The translations under genes were made by a program, and so were the position numbers. 13,316 nt of DNA. Source: JBNGDW01 sp049975325. GTDB taxonomy: Bacteria > Cloacimonadota > Cloacimonadia > JGIOTU-2 > JBNGDW01. The stretch covers positions 1 through 13,316 of the forward strand of contig JBNGDW010000042.1 in the NCBI GenBank assembly GCA_049975325.1, in the 5' to 3' direction. Below are positions 1 to 6,228 of the stretch, piece after piece. Positions within the stretch are counted from its first letter, which is position 1; every line of letters starts with the position of its first letter. Below the pieces are notes generated by a model that saw only the letters and a program-made list of their open reading frames with translations, was not told where the DNA came from and ran no database searches.

Positions 1-12
1 TTATTGACTTTT

Positions 13-39
13 CACCCCTAAAACCCTCTAATAGGGGTG
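13..39. repeat. GC-rich inverted repeat (hairpin) in the leader
   Basis: CACCCCTA (13-20) and TAGGGGTG (32-39) are perfect reverse complements separated by 11 bases. The stem can be lengthened by TTT (10-12) pairing with AAA (42-44) across a small bulge. Neither side is followed by a clean T run, so this is not a textbook intrinsic terminator. It could be the end of an upstream transcript or a leader structure. The stem stands out in otherwise very AT-rich DNA. Confidence 0.5.
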
Positions 40-142
40 CGAAACTTGAGTTAATTATAACAAATATTGAATAACCTATCAGTAGTATAAAGCTCAACAA
101 TCAAATATTATTGAATTGTTTAACTTAGTTAGTAAAGTTCAG

Positions 143-169
143 TTGAGATCTTTAATACGCTTGTAGAAT
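143..169 (+). promoter_or_regulatory. Weak sigma-70-like promoter candidate before the first gene
   Basis: TTGAGA (143-148) resembles a -35 box and TAGAAT (164-169) matches the -10 consensus at five of six bases. The spacer is 15 bases, shorter than the preferred 17. A start near 176 would leave an untranslated leader of about 60 bases. In AT-rich DNA such matches arise by chance, so this is tentative. Confidence 0.25.
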
Positions 170-222
170 GGGATTTAAAAAAAGTTTAGAATATTCAATG
201 TTGTTAATATTCAGTTTGACTT

Positions 223-227
223 AAGGA
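223..227 (+). promoter_or_regulatory. Ribosome binding site for the first gene
   Basis: AAGGA at 223-227 sits seven bases before the ATG at 235. This is good Shine-Dalgarno spacing and supports that start codon. Confidence 0.7.
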
Positions 228-234
228 TAAGATC

Positions 235-1590
235 ATGAAAGTTCTCTGTTATATACGTCCCTGGGGCGAAAAATACTATCAGTACCTATGTGATAACGAA
301 CCAAGTTTCAGCGAAGTAAAATATATTAGTGATTTTAGAAGGGTAGATAAAGTTGGTCTCGTTAAAAAATTTTATCAGCATCTCTCATCTGAATCAAACA
401 ATCAGTTGTCAACGATCAATGATCTTGACAGAGAAGATATTTTTCTTCGATGCAGGTTGCTTAGGAGCTTGCCAGAAAATGCTGCACAAACAATGTTTAG
501 AGCGATGGAAGATTCAATAAACAGTATACTCGATGAAGTTCAGCCAGATATTATTCTAGGTATAACTGTAGATTCTTATGTTCTGGATACCTTACGTATA
601 TGTGGTCAGAAGCGCAATATTCCGTACATTGGAATGGTTCCCGTCTTTATAAACGGTTATTTTAGGATAACCGCACGTGGTGAACTGAACAAGATACGCA
701 AACCTGATGATAATGAATGTGATGTAGTTCTTTCGATGTTGCTCGAACAGGTTTATCAACCAGTATATATGAGCAAGCATAACAATATTTATAAGAAATT
801 ATTGCAGGTCTATGCTAAAGAATTAATGAAATCAGTTTATTTTCCAATTAAAAGTGTTTTAACGAATGACAGATCGAATTATCATTATTTAATAAGTGGG
901 AGATTGGCGAAAGAGCATATAGGAATAAGTCAGTTATACCCCCAACTTTTTTTTGATCAGGACTGGGAAAAAAAAGTTGCATCGTGGGATGGACCAATTG
1001 TTTATCTACCTTTACAATTTTATCCGGAAGCAACAATTGACTACTGGGTAAAACAAATAGAATTTATCGATTACCATGCTTCTGTGCTGGAGACTGTGAA
1101 ATCGCTGTCAAGAAGTGCCCTTATTCTAGTTAAAGAACACCCCGCGATGATTGGCTTTAGGGATACTGCTTTTTATCGAAGATTGAGGAAGTGTATAAAT
1201 ACTGTTCTTGTGCCAAGTACAGTAACATCGAACTGGCTTATCGAAAGTTGTGATGTGGTTGTGATCTGGACAGGAACAGCCGGATTTGAAGCTGCTTTGC
1301 GAGGTAAACCGGTTATTACTTTTGGAAATCCTTACTTCTGTTCGGGGCAAATGTTTACCCATATAGATTCAATAGAGCAATTAAAAAATCTTTCCATAGA
1401 ATCAATTATTCAAAATATCCATTCTCCAAGCAGGAATGATTTGATTGAAATGGTACGGCATGTTCTTAGTGGGTGTTTGCCTGGTATTTTTAAACATGTA
1501 GGTTTCTCGGCGTCTGAGCCGAAACAACAAAGAAACGCACATGATGTTTGCTTATCGCTAGAAAAATATGTGATTGCTGGATTGTCTTGA
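235..1590 (+). CDS. Capsule-synthase-like (Kdo-transferase-fold) putative glycosyltransferase
   Basis: This is a soluble-looking 451-residue protein with no signal peptide or membrane segments, and the start is supported by AAGGA seven bases upstream. The C-terminal half carries the recognisable part. A strand 'GPIVYLPLQFYPE' (253-265) is followed by 'LVKEHP' (298-303) and then by 'TGTAGFEAALRGKPVITFG' (346-364). That arrangement, KEHP followed by TGT-GFEA-xxGKPV, is typical of the capsule polysaccharide synthesis family related to KpsS/KpsC, and of GT-B nucleotide-sugar-binding domains. The likely role is transfer of a sugar to the lipid-linked repeat unit at the cytoplasmic face of the membrane, or a related modification; the donor cannot be told. 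The N-terminal 220 residues are not recognised beyond an alternating strand/helix pattern. A perfect 12-bp inverted repeat lies inside the gene at 943-979. The family call is fairly firm and the exact reaction is unknown. Confidence 0.72.
   Translation: MKVLCYIRPWGEKYYQYLCDNEPSFSEVKYISDFRRVDKVGLVKKFYQHLSSESNNQLSTINDLDREDIFLRCRLLRSLPENAAQTMFRAMEDSINSILDEVQPDIILGITVDSYVLDTLRICGQKRNIPYIGMVPVFINGYFRITARGELNKIRKPDDNECDVVLSMLLEQVYQPVYMSKHNNIYKKLLQVYAKELMKSVYFPIKSVLTNDRSNYHYLISGRLAKEHIGISQLYPQLFFDQDWEKKVASWDGPIVYLPLQFYPEATIDYWVKQIEFIDYHASVLETVKSLSRSALILVKEHPAMIGFRDTAFYRRLRKCINTVLVPSTVTSNWLIESCDVVVIWTGTAGFEAALRGKPVITFGNPYFCSGQMFTHIDSIEQLKNLSIESIIQNIHSPSRNDLIEMVRHVLSGCLPGIFKHVGFSASEPKQQRNAHDVCLSLEKYVIAGLS
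943..979. repeat. Perfect 12-bp inverted repeat inside the first gene
   Basis: CAACTTTTTTTT (943-954) and AAAAAAAAGTTG (968-979) are exact reverse complements, with a 13-base spacer at 955-967. They encode residues around 237-249 of the capsule-synthase-like protein. Each arm holds an eight-base homopolymer, so the site could be prone to slippage. It may equally be a chance product of AT-rich coding sequence. Confidence 0.7.
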
Positions 1591-1666
1591 TTTTGCAAGA
1601 TTATTTGATCTGATGTAAACAGAATATTATCGCCTGTATCCTAGCTTCTGAAATAGGTAGCTGTAA

Positions 1667-1672
1667 TATAAT
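1667..1672 (+). promoter_or_regulatory. Perfect TATAAT -10-like hexamer upstream of wzy
   Basis: The 148-base gap between the first gene and wzy contains an exact TATAAT at 1667-1672. No convincing -35 box lies 16-18 bases upstream, and the bases just before it are not an extended -10 TGn. Initiation near 1679 would give a leader of about 60 bases to the wzy start. It is tentative, but it is the best promoter candidate in this gap and would suggest wzy and wzx can be transcribed separately from the first gene. Confidence 0.3.
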
Positions 1673-1738
1673 TTAAGTCTTAGATGTCCTTTAAGAATAT
1701 ACAAATCTGATAATACTTAGAGTTATGGTTTATGGATA

Positions 1739-3094
1739 TTGACTGAAGGAAGCCTAAGAGAATTGGTCACATTTTTGAGTAATATCAGCCTCAGGCCTAG
1801 TAGATGGCTTATTTATGGCTCAATATGTTATTCAATGAACCTCTGGCTGGGTCCATATACATTTAAAACATACGACAAGGATGGTTTATATTATTTTATG
1901 CTATGTTGGCTTCTCTTCTGGTTGGGTTTATTTATACCTGAAAAAACTATTCGAACGAATCGTCATTTCAAAAAAGATCAATTTTTCCTGTCGATTAATT
2001 CTGAGAAATTTTTATGTATTGTTATGTTTTTCATTATTGCTGCTGGTTTAGCTAGTATCTATTATATCGCATTCTTGTCTGGAGTTAGTTATTCCGAAGG
2101 TATAGCTGGTGTCCGACATATGATAAGTCGAGGTGAGTCAATAGGTTTTGAGAAGTATAGTTCATGGTGGTCACGTCTAGTTCAATTTATCAGCTATGGT
2201 AGTCCTTCTGTTTTTATAATTGTAGGGTTGTGTCTAAAAACAAGATATAAAATAACTGCGTTATTGTCATATTTATGTTTATGCATACCTGCAATTCTTG
2301 TATTGATACAAGGAGGTCGAGGTCCAGCTTTATTTGTAATAAGTATACTTATATTTGTTGGAATCATAAGGATTCATAAAAACCTATCATTTTTACCCTA
2401 TTTGCCAATGATTCGAAACCTTATATTCTTTAGTATATGTGGTGTGGTGTATATTTCGGTCAATTTATTTTTATGGCGTAGTGGATCGACCTCATCTGAT
2501 GAACTGATGGAATCAATACAGTATATTTCTCTTCTCGGGGGAGGTTATTCTGAAATCAAGCCGTCTTTCCTATCATTAAATGTAATGTTAAATGGCATTT
2601 TATCTCCAATATATTTGTTGAGTTGGTACTTGAGTCATAGCATTCCATTTTTTACAAATTTATTTTCTGATTCATCGTATAGTTTGTTATATTATGGCGC
2701 CTATCATTTAAGAGTAGTCGGTTATGTGGTCAAATTTTTAGGGCTACCTTGGCCAGATTATTTGGACATCGTGAATTCTCAGCCATATTGGGGAATGTAT
2801 CCAAGTGCAGTACAAGCTTTTTTGTTGGATTTTGGTGTAGTTGCAGCACCAATATGTATTTTTGGTGTTGGCCTAATTTTTGGATACATTTATAGGCAGG
2901 CCATGTGTGGCAGAATCTTAGCACAATTCATTCTACCAATTATTATTCTAGAAACAGCATTATTCCCTATATATCCTATTTTTTGGGGAGGAAGCGATTT
3001 TGTCCTTTTAGAGTTAGTCTTGGTATATTTTCTTTTAATGATAGGTGGTGGATTCAAAAGTTTGAAAATGAAAGTTTATCAAGGTTGTTCTTAA
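1739..3094 (+). CDS. wzy: Putative O-antigen/polysaccharide polymerase (Wzy-like)
   Basis: This is a very hydrophobic 451-residue integral membrane protein. I count about ten or eleven membrane segments, roughly at residues 22-40, 48-66, 91-114, 149-166, 172-190, 195-211, 225-246, 283-302, 358-385, 396-413 and 420-437. A polar stretch 'QGGRGP' (191-196) between two of them resembles the short Gly-Arg motif common in repeat-unit polymerases. A larger, mostly periplasmic loop seems to span about 303-357. Wzy proteins join lipid-linked repeat units in the periplasm and share almost no sequence, so the call rests on topology, length and the neighbouring Wzx gene. The start is doubtful. The first in-frame ATG is at codon 33, so a TTG start (1739) is needed; no clear Shine-Dalgarno precedes it, and TTG at 1763 is an alternative. 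Base composition is visibly more AT-rich than the genes after 6229. Confidence 0.75.
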   Translation: MTEGSLRELVTFLSNISLRPSRWLIYGSICYSMNLWLGPYTFKTYDKDGLYYFMLCWLLFWLGLFIPEKTIRTNRHFKKDQFFLSINSEKFLCIVMFFIIAAGLASIYYIAFLSGVSYSEGIAGVRHMISRGESIGFEKYSSWWSRLVQFISYGSPSVFIIVGLCLKTRYKITALLSYLCLCIPAILVLIQGGRGPALFVISILIFVGIIRIHKNLSFLPYLPMIRNLIFFSICGVVYISVNLFLWRSGSTSSDELMESIQYISLLGGGYSEIKPSFLSLNVMLNGILSPIYLLSWYLSHSIPFFTNLFSDSSYSLLYYGAYHLRVVGYVVKFLGLPWPDYLDIVNSQPYWGMYPSAVQAFLLDFGVVAAPICIFGVGLIFGYIYRQAMCGRILAQFILPIIILETALFPIYPIFWGGSDFVLLELVLVYFLLMIGGGFKSLKMKVYQGCS

Positions 3095-3154
3095 ATTAAA
3101 TTATGATTACAATATCAATTTTATTCTAACACAAATACTACAATAATATATTGA

Positions 3155-4420
3155 ATGCGTAACCTATTTAAAACAATTCATATCTACACTCTTCTCATGT
3201 GTACTGCTTCTTTTTTATCTCTTATGAAGATACTGATTTTTGCTAAGATACTTAATGTAAGCAATTTCGGACAATATTCCCTAGCATTACTTATTTCACT
3301 ATACCTCTTGTTTATGATGAATATGGGGTTGGAGCCTGGTTTCTTGAGAAATGGCTCACTTATGTGGGGAAGAAATGAATATGACGGGTTGAGTATATTA
3401 CAAAATAATGTGATATCATTTACGATCTTAAGTGGAGTCCCATTTTCAATATTTATTTATATTTTTTTTCTGGTTTCCCCTTTACCAGAGAAGTTTAAAT
3501 ATGAATCGATTCTATTTGTAGGATTTTTATCATCCAGTACTTTGTTTTTCAACATATCTACAACAATCCTTCGTATTAAGAGTTGTCTGATATCATATAG
3601 CTTGTCTTTAACAACGAGAAATCTACTTGTAATAGGAATTGGATATTATTTAGCTATACAAAATGGAGCAACAGGAGCTATTCTAGCTGAGATACTGTCA
3701 CTTGTTTTTGTAAGTTCAATGATTTTTGTAAAAGAAAAAATTCGAATTATTTTTCCAAATAAAAAAATACTTTTCCCTGTCATTAAGATCGGCATAGCAT
3801 TTACAGGAAATTACTTTTTAAGGAATTTACTATTAAACTTAGACCGCTGGTTTGTTGCTTTTGCATTAAATGTAACGTATTTCGCATACTATAGTTTTGC
3901 AATGATGATATTTACAATAGGCACAAGTATTCAGAATATAATCGTCCAATCGGTTGTTCCTCCATGGATAAGTGAATTTGGTAAGCATTGTAGTTTATCG
4001 TTATTACATGCAAACATTATACGTCTAGTAATGAAAATTATAATATTTTGTGTGCCTATAACTATTTTCTTTGCAATGGCGATGCCTTTTACAATAAAAG
4101 TATTCATACCAAAATATATACCGGCAATACCAATAATCTATGTGATTTATTTCGGGACCCTTGCTCACTTGCTAAATTTCATGGAATTTTCTTTTATGGC
4201 TCAGGGAGATGGAAAACCTCTATTGATTATTACAATTGCAAATATGTTTTTTATAGTCACTGCACTTATAGTTGGGGTTAAAATGATTTCTAATGATAAG
4301 TCTATGTTATTATATTTTGCTTCAATCTTCTGTGTCGGTAGATTCATTTTGTTGTTTCTAACGTGGTTTATTGCTGTGACCAGGAAAAGACAAAATACTG
4401 TGGTAATGATTTCTGGTTAA
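3155..4420 (+). CDS. wzx: Polysaccharide repeat-unit flippase (Wzx-like, MATE/MVF-type fold)
   Basis: The 421-residue protein is hydrophobic throughout, with about twelve membrane segments, which matches the usual size and topology of Wzx flippases. Family-like features are the N-terminal 'LNVSNFGQYSLALLI' (33-47), which resembles the 'lG...fG.ysla' pattern of these transporters, and 'NLDRWFVAFALNVTYFAYYS' (228-247), which matches the LDRWF-type segment common in Wzx and related exporters. The expected role is to move undecaprenyl-pyrophosphate-linked repeat units from the cytoplasmic to the periplasmic face for Wzy. It follows wzy by 60 bases. The ATG at 3155 has no purine-rich ribosome binding site in front of it, so translation may be weak or coupled in some other way. 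The gene is strongly AT-rich, with an eight-base T run at 3462-3469, as is typical of laterally exchanged wzx genes. The family is firm and the substrate is unknown. Confidence 0.85.
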   Translation: MRNLFKTIHIYTLLMCTASFLSLMKILIFAKILNVSNFGQYSLALLISLYLLFMMNMGLEPGFLRNGSLMWGRNEYDGLSILQNNVISFTILSGVPFSIFIYIFFLVSPLPEKFKYESILFVGFLSSSTLFFNISTTILRIKSCLISYSLSLTTRNLLVIGIGYYLAIQNGATGAILAEILSLVFVSSMIFVKEKIRIIFPNKKILFPVIKIGIAFTGNYFLRNLLLNLDRWFVAFALNVTYFAYYSFAMMIFTIGTSIQNIIVQSVVPPWISEFGKHCSLSLLHANIIRLVMKIIIFCVPITIFFAMAMPFTIKVFIPKYIPAIPIIYVIYFGTLAHLLNFMEFSFMAQGDGKPLLIITIANMFFIVTALIVGVKMISNDKSMLLYFASIFCVGRFILLFLTWFIAVTRKRQNTVVMISG

Positions 4421-4445
4421 TAAGGGTTATTCGATAAGGTTATAA

Positions 4446-6152
4446 ATGTATATAAAGACGAATAGATTAGGTGAGATCATTGATGCCAGAGGTCTTGATC
4501 GATATGACCAGGATATTTATCAAGTCAATGATGAAGGTGAAATAGTTGGAATAGCTTTAGATCTTAGTGGTTATTCCTTTGAATCTTCCAGTCTCTATTT
4601 TACAAAACCATATTTCTGTATTGATAAGGACAAACTGAAATTTATTGCTCTGCCCGGTTGTTTCTTCGGGAATATTTATATTCATCAGGATGATAAGGCA
4701 GATGAGATTCATCTTTCGGATGATATTTTTTCATTGGCTGATAAAATAAAGGTGTTACACGAAGATCAGACTGCTTACATGCACTTCAATGTTAAAGGTG
4801 AATTTCCTTCAGGGACAACCTATTTCATGGAGATTAAGAGATTAATACCTAAAAAGATTTATTACTTAGATAACAAAAGTGATGGAGTTCTGACAAAAGA
4901 TATTAATGGGTTGGTGAAGAAAGAACTGCTCAATGATGATGAGTTATATCTTTGGTTCAAGAAATCCTTGCGTTCTGTATTACTTCATGAAGGGAAAGAT
5001 AATTTTAATGGTATTATGCTTAGCGGAGGTGTTGATTCAAGGTTAATTGCACTTTTATTGAACGATATGGGAATGGATATCAAAGCCTATTCAGTGCGCC
5101 CAATTCCAGATGCAAAGGGTAGTCTGGCAGATGTTTTGCTAGCTCAAATGGTTACATCAGCAATTGGGATTGATCATGAAATCATCAATCTGGATTTTCA
5201 ATCCTTAAGCCTTGATGAGTTGGAAAGATATGTCGAATTGATGCCCTTGGCTAGCCATTTGTCACTTACTTTTCTTGCAGTGTTTCGGTCCATGGTTAGA
5301 GATCAGGTCACCAAGGCCTGGTGCGGTCAGAACATGGACAATCTGTACAACCTCGGCCCGACTGCCCGGTTGAACCTGACACAAGATGGTTTGTTAGGTG
5401 TGTTCAGGCGTTATTATATTCTAGACAAGTATATTCATTCTTTTCCTGATGTTGCTGGTGGTCATTATCTAGCAAATAACTGTTTCAGGTTGATTGGAGA
5501 TTTAGGTGCATTACTTTATAGTGTTTTCAAGAAAAGAAGAGTTTATCAGCCCAAAACTGCTATGGAATTAGTAGAGAATTATAATAAGTCATATGACAAT
5601 ACTGTATTTTCCATTGCAAGCGAGAATATAAAGAAGCCTCAGAATATTTCTCACTCATTATGCCCTAGAGAAGTGCGGGATTTGATCTTCAGAAATAAGG
5701 TATCCGGTTATTTAAGCAGCGGTGCTTCTCAAGTAGTCTTAACAAGTTCGCATCTTACTGGTATCGAAACTATATTGCCCTATTCTTCAGAGAATATGAT
5801 ACCTTTTTTTTCACAATTACAGATGACGTTTAAAGATGTTATTTGCCCAAAACGTTTTGTTTATCGGTATGTCAATGAGTTATCGGAAAAATATGGCAGG
5901 GGAATAAAGTGTTACAACTCTCGGGAAATTAAAAAAGGCCTCAAAAAAGTACAGAACGATTATCACCAGTGGGCGAAGTTTATAATAAATAAAACTGATT
6001 TCGGACGAGATTTGCGTTCATATTACCCGGATTCTTCATTCCCTCAATATTATACAGGCATACAGAGATTAAATGCTTGTCTAAGTTGTTTTTGGATACA
6101 GCATATAAAAAAAAGATTAAACGGCTTAGGTGTAGAAATACTTCTACAGTAA
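4446..6152 (+). CDS. Asparagine-synthetase-like ATP-dependent amide ligase lacking the N-terminal Cys nucleophile
   Basis: This 568-residue protein has the asparagine synthetase (AsnB) C-terminal fold. The PP-loop 'SGGVDSR' (193-199) binds ATP pyrophosphate. A hinge-like segment around 117-137 (PSGTTYF, then IKRLIP) matches the AsnB stretch just before the synthetase domain. 'ILPYSSENMIPFF' (443-455) matches the PFLD-type segment. The N-terminal domain is only about 135 residues and begins MYIKTN, so the Cys of the glutaminase site is absent. The usual GxGADE-like motif appears as 'CGQNMDNLYNLGP' (293-305). By analogy with Cys-less relatives such as lasso-peptide cyclases, it probably forms an adenylated carboxylate that is attacked by ammonia or an amine. 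In this cluster that suggests making a uronamide or aminoacyl amide on the sugar unit, which is inference. Start: ATG 4446 with AAGG six bases upstream. It follows wzx by 25 bases. Confidence 0.75.
   Translation: MYIKTNRLGEIIDARGLDRYDQDIYQVNDEGEIVGIALDLSGYSFESSSLYFTKPYFCIDKDKLKFIALPGCFFGNIYIHQDDKADEIHLSDDIFSLADKIKVLHEDQTAYMHFNVKGEFPSGTTYFMEIKRLIPKKIYYLDNKSDGVLTKDINGLVKKELLNDDELYLWFKKSLRSVLLHEGKDNFNGIMLSGGVDSRLIALLLNDMGMDIKAYSVRPIPDAKGSLADVLLAQMVTSAIGIDHEIINLDFQSLSLDELERYVELMPLASHLSLTFLAVFRSMVRDQVTKAWCGQNMDNLYNLGPTARLNLTQDGLLGVFRRYYILDKYIHSFPDVAGGHYLANNCFRLIGDLGALLYSVFKKRRVYQPKTAMELVENYNKSYDNTVFSIASENIKKPQNISHSLCPREVRDLIFRNKVSGYLSSGASQVVLTSSHLTGIETILPYSSENMIPFFSQLQMTFKDVICPKRFVYRYVNELSEKYGRGIKCYNSREIKKGLKKVQNDYHQWAKFIINKTDFGRDLRSYYPDSSFPQYYTGIQRLNACLSCFWIQHIKKRLNGLGVEILLQ
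6131..6148 (+). terminator. Small hairpin with a downstream T run at the end of the AsnB-like gene
   Basis: TGTAGAA (6131-6137) and TTCTACA (6142-6148) form a perfect 7-bp stem with a four-base loop, ending just before the TAA stop at 6150-6152. A five-base T run (6160-6164) follows about eleven bases after the stem. The distance is too long for a strong intrinsic terminator. It could be a weak terminator or pause between the variable first half and the fnl operon, or a 3'-end stabilising structure. Confidence 0.3.
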
Positions 6153-6193
6153 ATTAAGATTTTTAAGGTATTATGACTAGACACCATATCTAC

Positions 6194-6215
6194 TTAATTA
6201 TTCTGGAATAATTAA
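6194..6215. promoter_or_regulatory. Perfect 10+10 bp palindrome just before the fnlA ribosome binding site
   Basis: TTAATTATTC (6194-6203) and GAATAATTAA (6206-6215) are exact reverse complements separated by TG. The fnlA ribosome binding site starts two bases further on. The size and symmetry suit a dimeric repressor operator. As RNA it would make a short AU-rich hairpin beside the ribosome binding site. It lies in the 76-base gap that separates the AsnB-like gene from the fnl operon. The repeat is a fact; its function is inferred. Confidence 0.5.
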
Positions 6216-6217
6216 TC

Positions 6218-6223
6218 GAGGAA
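6218..6223 (+). promoter_or_regulatory. Ribosome binding site of fnlA
   Basis: GAGGAA at 6218-6223 lies five bases before the ATG at 6229. It is one of the strongest Shine-Dalgarno sequences in the window and fixes the fnlA start. Confidence 0.75.
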
Positions 6224-6228
6224 TTTTT

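Larger units (their letters stand above)
1..234. other. AT-rich non-coding leader upstream of the first gene
   Basis: No supported gene lies in this stretch. It holds the GC-rich hairpin at 13-39, an imperfect direct repeat (CAAATATTGAAT at 61-72, and CAAATATT plus TTGAAT at 102-116), and an exact 8-bp repeat AATATTCA at 190-197 and 206-213, spaced 16 bases apart. A weak promoter candidate is annotated separately. I looked for a JUMPStart/ops element of the kind that precedes many O-antigen loci and did not find one here. Whether the cluster truly begins at the first gene cannot be judged, because the upstream neighbour is outside the window. Confidence 0.6.

Noticed and set aside
13..44. Leader hairpin as an intrinsic terminator
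   Set aside because: The stem is good but no T run follows it on either strand.
1656..1666. GGTAGCTGTAA, which matches the central part of the JUMPStart element found before many O-antigen loci
   Set aside because: The ops portion (GGCGGTAGCGTG) is not present, the site is inside the cluster rather than ahead of it, and it abuts a perfect TATAAT, so it would lie upstream of a transcript rather than in its leader.
2905..3099. A + strand open frame overlapping the end of wzy in another frame
   Set aside because: It is embedded in the wzy coding sequence, has no ribosome binding site, and its translation shows no membrane or domain pattern of its own.
3462..3469. T8 run in wzx as a phase-variation switch
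   Set aside because: Eight-base A or T runs also occur at 947-954, 968-975, 5804-5811, 6107-6114, 7575-7582 and 11460-11467, so this is ordinary for such AT-rich DNA. All reading frames are intact.
4048..4281. A + strand 77-codon open frame within wzx
   Set aside because: It is an out-of-frame reading of the wzx gene with an odd Cys/Tyr/Asn-rich composition typical of shadow frames.
6169..6174. TATTAT as the -10 box of an fnlA promoter
   Set aside because: No acceptable -35 sequence lies 16-18 bases upstream, so the match is no better than chance in AT-rich DNA.
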